A stretch of DNA of 7,835 bases from Clostridiales bacterium UBA1246 (GTDB taxonomy: Bacteria > Bacillota > Clostridia > Oscillospirales > Oscillospiraceae), in contig DBWE01000113.1 in the NCBI GenBank assembly GCA_002308315.1, forward strand, positions 1 through 7,835. Direction: 5' to 3'. Shown here piece by piece: positions 5,422 to 7,835 of this stretch. The notes beneath the pieces are model-generated. The model saw only the letters and a program-made list of their open reading frames with translations. It made no database searches and was not told the origin of the DNA. The first letter of the stretch is position 1. The number at the start of each line of letters is the position of its first letter. Made by a program: the position numbers and the translations under genes.

Positions 5422-6735
5422 TTATTCTTTTATCGCTATGTTTCCGAAGCACTTGCCGCAGATATTGCAGCGCTTTTTCGGATCGAAGCGGCAGAAGCGC
5501 ACGTTGTCGCCCATATAGACGTAGGTCTTGCTGCTCTGGAAGAAGCTGTTTCCGGGCTTGCTTCCCTCTCTCTCCACTATGGTGCCCCAGGTTCCGGACA
5601 TGAACGCCGCCTGGAAAAGGACGGGCTTTTTCATCTTGCGGAACTTTATCGGGCAGTGCCATACGTTGGCCGGGATGCGCACCACCGTGGGCTTAGTGAT
5701 GAGCTTGGTCTCCATATGCTGAGGATCGTCGCCGAAGGACATCTCTATCTCCGCGTCGAAATCGAAAATATTCATCGGGTCGGCGCCCATGAAGAATATG
5801 TATTCCTCGGCGCCCTGATGGAAATGAGTATCCTCGGTGTCGTTCGCGCCGGCGAAGATCTGGAAGCCGATATGATAGGTGGCGTCCTCCATATAGGTCT
5901 CGCCGCGGAAGTACGCCTGGGGAGACGGGCACCAGTCGCCCCAGCCGGTCTTTTCCTTGGGCAGAGCCAGCACGTTTTTGCTGACCTCGGGGCTGAGCGC
6001 GGGCTTCGGCGCTTTGAGCACCGTGGCGTCGGAATAGGGCTTGGACTTATTGTCCGGCGTGACGACGCACTTGGTGGAGTCCGGAGCCTTTTCGGGATCG
6101 TAAGCGCCGGTATCGGTATACGAGGTCACTCCGTCCTCGTTGATCACGGTCCAGGGCACGAACTTGTATTTCCTCGGCGGCACCTGATCCGGGTGAGAGA
6201 AGCAGTAGCCGCAGTAGCTGCACTTGTTTTCGGGGTGGATCACGCAGTTGTGCTCGGCCTCGTCGCCGACGTACATGTATTCCCGCTCGCCGTCCTCGCG
6301 CTCGATATATTTCACCAGTCCGGTCCTGCCGGACTGCTGCGCGGCCTGGAAAATGAGGGGCTTATCCACGCGCACGAAATCCAGCGGGCTGTGCCACCAG
6401 CTTTTGGGCAGGTGGATGATGGTGGGCTCGGTAATGACTACCTTCTCCATGGTATCCAGCGTCTTGCCCATGTAGAAATGGACCTCGGCGTCCCAGCCGG
6501 AGAAGGTATCGGGCAGCTGCGCTCCGAGGAAGATGAGATACTCGTCCTCTCTGTGGAAATGCGGCTCGGTCTCCAGGCGTATGGGCTTTTTGAAGACCTG
6601 GAAGCCCACGTTCAGCCCCGCTCCGGGCATATCCCGCTCGCCGCGGAAGTAGGCTTGCGGAGAATGGCACCAGTCGCCCCAGTGGGTCTCCTGCGGTACG
6701 AACTCATAAAACAGCTTCTCGTATTTTTCCTGCAT
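5422..6735 (-). CDS. Tandem double-cupin protein with two CxxCxxC clusters, function unknown
   Basis: A 437-residue soluble protein built from two copies of one module. Module 1 runs about 18-180 and module 2 about 263-437. Each opens with WGDWCxSPQAYFRGE (19-33; 265-279) and carries a cupin metal site: H59, H61, E65 and H115 in the first; H304, H306, E311 and H360 in the second. Each cupin core is followed by a CxxCxxC cluster, CSYCGYC (172-178) and CNICGKC (423-429), with a further Cys 8 residues before (C164, C415), giving four possible thiol ligands. A roughly 80-residue Pro/Lys-rich linker separates the modules. Metal dependence is well supported; the reaction is not. Options are a dioxygenase, an isomerase or a redox/metal sensor. 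ATG at 6735 has AGAGGAGA (6741-6748) upstream. It has its own promoter and terminator and is therefore probably a single-gene transcript. Confidence 0.9.
   Translation of the reverse strand: MQEKYEKLFYEFVPQETHWGDWCHSPQAYFRGERDMPGAGLNVGFQVFKKPIRLETEPHFHREDEYLIFLGAQLPDTFSGWDAEVHFYMGKTLDTMEKVVITEPTIIHLPKSWWHSPLDFVRVDKPLIFQAAQQSGRTGLVKYIEREDGEREYMYVGDEAEHNCVIHPENKCSYCGYCFSHPDQVPPRKYKFVPWTVINEDGVTSYTDTGAYDPEKAPDSTKCVVTPDNKSKPYSDATVLKAPKPALSPEVSKNVLALPKEKTGWGDWCPSPQAYFRGETYMEDATYHIGFQIFAGANDTEDTHFHQGAEEYIFFMGADPMNIFDFDAEIEMSFGDDPQHMETKLITKPTVVRIPANVWHCPIKFRKMKKPVLFQAAFMSGTWGTIVEREGSKPGNSFFQSSKTYVYMGDNVRFCRFDPKKRCNICGKCFGNIAIKE
5899..5943 (-). repeat. Intragenic repeat in the cupin gene, module 2 copy
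   Basis: This 45-base stretch encodes GDWCPSPQAYFRGE and matches 6637-6681 at 40 of 45 positions. It is the most conserved DNA block of the internal duplication. Such identity over a conserved motif may reflect gene conversion or strong constraint. Confidence 0.8.
6637..6681 (-). repeat. Intragenic repeat in the cupin gene, module 1 copy
   Basis: Partner of 5899-5943, encoding GDWCHSPQAYFRGE. Only five differences are seen over 45 bases, whereas the rest of the two modules is much more diverged. Confidence 0.8.
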
Positions 6736-6795
6736 GATTGTCTCCTCTCTGTTCCGCCGGCGCCGCGCGCGCAGCGAATATTTTTATATAACGAT

Positions 6796-6824
6796 ACTAT
6801 ACACTTTTTTCACCGCCGTAACAA
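6796..6824 (-). promoter_or_regulatory. Sigma-A-like promoter of the cupin gene
   Basis: On the minus strand the -35 element TTGTTA (6819-6824) and the -10 element TATAGT (6796-6801) are separated by exactly 17 bases. An A/T-rich stretch surrounds the -10. The predicted transcript start near 6789 gives a leader of about 55 bases before ATG 6735, containing a very GC-rich run (6751-6774). No clear operator was recognised. Confidence 0.7.
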
Positions 6825-6844
6825 GCACCGCGCGAAAAAAACTC

Positions 6845-7699
6845 TCAGCGCCAGTCGAGCTCCCACAGCAGGGCTTTCAGGCTGTCCAGAGCGACGCGGA
6901 AGGCGCTCTCCCCGTCCGGGCCGTTCTTCTTCTCTCCCCCGGCGCCGCGCTCCAGCTGCGCGAAGCCGACGAAATCCGTCAGATGCGGCTCCAGAGACAG
7001 ATATCCCGAATAGCCCGCCGCCTTGAGCGCGGCGAGTATCTCCTTCACGTGTCCGTCGCCCCAGCCTGCCGGAACGACGCGTCCGTCGGACTTCATCGCG
7101 TCCTTTACGTGGATATACGCGATATACGGAGCGAGCAGCTCGTAGGCCTCGAGCGTGTCCTGGGCGCACTGCACGAAATTGGCAAAATCGAAGACGGCCC
7201 GGAAGCTGTCCCCGCCGAAGCGCTTCATCAGCTTAAGGCAGCGCGGAGCCGTATCGCCGTATATCCCCTTCTCGTTTTCGTGCAGCAGCACCACGCCGCG
7301 CTTCCGGGCAAGGTCGACCAGCCTTTCCGTGCGGCGCATGACCTCGTCCTCATATCCGTCGGCCTCGCCGGCGGGAACGTAATAGCTGAAAACGCGCATA
7401 TTCGGCGTGCCGAAAACGCCGCAAAGCTCCACGGCGTTTTCAAATTTCCCGAAATGCTCCTCAAAATCGTCGTTTATGCCGATCTTGCCTATGGGCGAGC
7501 CTATCGAGGAAACGCGCATGCCCCTGCCGTCCAGCATTTTTTTCAGTCTTTCCGCCTCCGCGGGCGTATAGTCGAGTATCCCCCGTCCGTCGACTCCGCG
7601 TATCTCAATGGCCTTCACTCCGCACCCGTCGAACACGGCGAGCTGCCGCTCGAAATCCGGATGCACCTCGTCGGAAAAGCCGGTAAGTCTGATGCTCAT
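6845..7699 (-). CDS. Sugar phosphate isomerase/epimerase-like TIM-barrel protein
   Basis: A 284-residue protein of the xylose-isomerase-like TIM-barrel superfamily (AP endonuclease 2 fold). Typical members interconvert or epimerise sugars, inositols or keto acids with a divalent metal. Strand-end motifs are in order: GFSDEV (7-12), VKAIEIRGVDG (28-38), VVLLHENE (136-143), AVFDFAN (168-174), YIHVKDAM (195-202) and LSLEPHL (234-240). Expected metal ligands are E141 or E143, D171, H197 and E237. Length is usual. The substrate cannot be told. Start: ATG 7697-7699 has GGGGG (7706-7710) at 6 bases. An in-frame TTG at 7714 overlaps the previous stop but lacks a site, so it is rejected. It follows an upstream gene by 11 bases, so the two are likely co-transcribed. 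No convincing terminator is seen before the cupin promoter. Confidence 0.93.
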   Translation of the reverse strand: MSIRLTGFSDEVHPDFERQLAVFDGCGVKAIEIRGVDGRGILDYTPAEAERLKKMLDGRGMRVSSIGSPIGKIGINDDFEEHFGKFENAVELCGVFGTPNMRVFSYYVPAGEADGYEDEVMRRTERLVDLARKRGVVLLHENEKGIYGDTAPRCLKLMKRFGGDSFRAVFDFANFVQCAQDTLEAYELLAPYIAYIHVKDAMKSDGRVVPAGWGDGHVKEILAALKAAGYSGYLSLEPHLTDFVGFAQLERGAGGEKKNGPDGESAFRVALDSLKALLWELDWR

Positions 7700-7710
7700 G
7701 TTTTTCCCCC

Positions 7711-7835
7711 TCAATAGCTTCCTTCGATGGAAACGGTCACGTCGTTTTCCTCCTTATGCCGGGAAACGGCGCATTTTTCCTTAAGCAGCCGCAGAAACAG
7801 CCGCTCGTCTATCGGCAGCTCCACCTCTCTGCCCA
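7711..7835 (-). CDS. C-terminal end of an unrecognised protein (runs off the window)
   Basis: The last 41 codons of a minus-strand gene, including GREVELPIDERLFLRLLKEK and ending DVTVSIEGSY, with stop TGA at 7711-7713. The frame is open to the right edge and the codon choice resembles that of its neighbours. The fragment reads as a helix (DERLFLRLLKEK) followed by a beta strand (DVTVSIEG). I do not recognise a family. The 11-base gap to the isomerase suggests one operon, so a role in sugar handling is possible but only by association. Confidence 0.65.
   Translation of the reverse strand, partial: GREVELPIDERLFLRLLKEKCAVSRHKEENDVTVSIEGSY

Noticed and set aside
5325..5424. SOS (LexA) box upstream of the polymerase operon
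   Set aside because: No GAACnnnnGTTC or close variant is present. The GAACGCGATCGC stretch has only one half-site.
4549..7026. Very long plus-strand open frame (825 codons)
   Set aside because: It runs antisense through three genes, a terminator and a promoter, and its composition is that of a complement shadow. No known motif was seen.
6734..7717. Plus-strand open frame (327 codons) opposite the isomerase gene
   Set aside because: The minus-strand frame carries all TIM-barrel motifs and a good ribosome site; the plus frame has neither.

Overview
The window looks like chromosomal DNA of a gut-type clostridial Firmicute (inference). Grounds: a YolD-like protein paired with a UvrX-like Y-family polymerase is a typical Firmicutes arrangement, ribosome binding sites are strong GGAGG-type, GTG starts occur, and the rightmost 6 kb is GC-rich with many TAT and ATA codons. 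The species cannot be named from this sequence.

Left part (1-1836, plus strand) is accessory DNA and visibly richer in A+T in places. It holds the 3' end of a polyvalent-type protein from a phage or conjugative element, whose C-terminal domain resembles the DUF6883 toxin-like family. The last 56 codons of that domain lie in another frame, so the effector is frameshifted as read. A 51-residue SH3-like/DUF4926-like protein, a likely immunity protein, starts inside the end of the displaced frame. A clear terminator follows. From 1455 to 1836 no intact gene is seen, only a short inverted repeat and a decayed fragment that repeats, at about 80% identity, a 66-base linker of the first gene. The fragment stops just before the tail of the host operon.

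Middle part (1837-5325, all minus strand) is a tightly packed four-gene operon. In transcription order it encodes a SPOUT (TrmH/SpoU) RNA methyltransferase, a YgjP-type zinc metallopeptidase, a Y-family translesion DNA polymerase with a beta-clamp motif, and a YolD-like protein. Junctions are 1, 15 and 2 bases, so the last three genes are probably translationally coupled.

Right part (5358-7835, minus strand) holds a 437-residue protein made of two cupin modules, each followed by a CxxCxxC cluster. It has its own sigma-A-like promoter and a large hairpin terminator. Upstream lie a sugar phosphate isomerase/epimerase-like TIM-barrel protein and the last 41 codons of an unrecognised gene, 11 bases apart and probably co-transcribed.

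No tRNA, rRNA, CRISPR array or complete mobile element is visible. The best candidates for something under-described are the frameshifted toxin/immunity pair, the double cupin-CxxCxxC protein, and the coupling of a metallopeptidase to a translesion polymerase.
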